A program made the translations under genes and the position numbers. This document shows, piece after piece, positions 63,724 to 64,000 of a stretch of 64,000 bases of DNA. The notes beneath the pieces were generated by a model. That model saw only the letters and a list, made by a program, of their open reading frames with translations, had not been told where the DNA came from and did no database searches. Within the stretch, counting starts at the first letter, position 1. The number at the start of each line of letters is the position of its first letter. This stretch comes from Gordonia insulae (lineage in GTDB: Bacteria > Actinomycetota > Actinomycetes > Mycobacteriales > Mycobacteriaceae): the NCBI RefSeq assembly GCF_003855095.1, contig NZ_CP033972.1, positions 1,612,001 through 1,676,000 on the forward strand, in the 5' to 3' direction.

Positions 63724-64000
63724 TCACCGCTTCCGGCCCCGCCGCTTGCGCGGCTTGACACCCAGCAGGTGGGACACCGGGTCGACCGCCTGCGCGGGCG
63801 GGTCGACGACGTCGACGACGCCGAGTTTGCCGAGGGTTGACTCGGGATCGGAGAACGCCTGGTATACGGGGTCGCCGGCCACGGTGTGCAGCAGGAATCC
63901 GGTGCAGACCGCTCGGATGAGCCCGTGCACCGCCCGGTCCGACCCGTTCATCCCGATGAACGCCTTCACGGTGCGCCGCTCGAGGAGATCTCGGGCATGC
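63724..64000 (-). CDS. Hypothetical protein, C-terminal part (continues past the window)
   Basis: The frame is open to the right edge and ends at TGA 63724-63726, giving about 91 visible residues. They include ARDLLERRTVKAFIGMNGSD, GFLLHTVAGDPVYQAFSDPE and a strongly basic tail KPRKRRGRKR. I do not recognise the family. The gene ends 23 bases upstream of glmS on the same strand and may be co-transcribed. Confidence 0.6.
   Translation of the reverse strand, partial: HARDLLERRTVKAFIGMNGSDRAVHGLIRAVCTGFLLHTVAGDPVYQAFSDPESTLGKLGVVDVVDPPAQAVDPVSHLLGVKPRKRRGRKR

Overview
The window is high-GC, gene-dense actinobacterial chromosome, most likely Gordonia or a close relative in the Mycobacteriales. 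Support comes from mycobacterial-type gene content and order (dacB, yhjD-like, trpS, metY-metX, folD-DUF3017, trmL, dnaE2, acrA1, imuB-imuA', guaA, guaB3-guaB2, rsdA-sigD, whiB3, groEL1-groES, the tsa genes, alr, nnr, glmS). This matches, from memory, the order of the Mycobacterium tuberculosis Rv3330-Rv3436 segment with insertions and losses. Many starts are GTG, and ATGA/GTGA overlaps between genes are frequent. There are no rRNA or tRNA genes, insertion sequences, prophage or CRISPR arrays.

Layout. 1-8 kb: a polyamine/amine catabolic cluster (APC permease end, universal stress protein, class I amidotransferase, FAD amine oxidase, aldehyde dehydrogenase, Lrp regulator, class III aminotransferase, adenosine/adenine deaminase). 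It resembles the gamma-glutamyl-putrescine route without the ligase, which may lie left of the window. 8-16.5 kb: DD-carboxypeptidase, YhjD-like membrane protein, trpS, xthA, an iron-storage pair bfd-bfr behind two IdeR-like boxes, an MFS exporter and a secreted PE-PPE-domain protein. 16.7-24.6 kb: a SAM-IV-type riboswitch before metY-metX, a membrane-anchored Hsp70-like protein, folD-DUF3017, a PLP dehydratase, trmL and a YggU protein.

24.5-38 kb: the SOS mutagenesis region. dnaE2, imuA'-imuB and a radical SAM gene each sit behind a LexA-type box. Between them lie a marR-isochorismatase-MFS operon (the MFS gene appears frameshifted near its 3' end), a GNAT gene, and an acyl-CoA reductase coupled to a DSD1-type PLP enzyme. 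A Ser/Thr kinase diverges from the radical SAM gene. 39-42.6 kb: a PspC-type sensor kinase/regulator pair diverging from a PspC membrane protein. 42.6-49 kb: guanine nucleotide synthesis (guaA, guaB3, guaB2) around the biotin ECF transporter bioYMN. 49-55 kb: DUF5319, rsdA-sigD, an Rv3415c-like gene, whiB3 and groES-groEL1 with a CIRCE operator. 55-64 kb: a leftward run glmS-nnr-alr-hydrolase-tsaE-tsaB-rimI-tsaD, much of it with overlapping stop and start codons.

Most of the window is core genome. The best candidates for something under-described are the SOS-boxed radical SAM gene with its divergent kinase, the Hsp70-like membrane protein, and the PspC-centred signalling locus.
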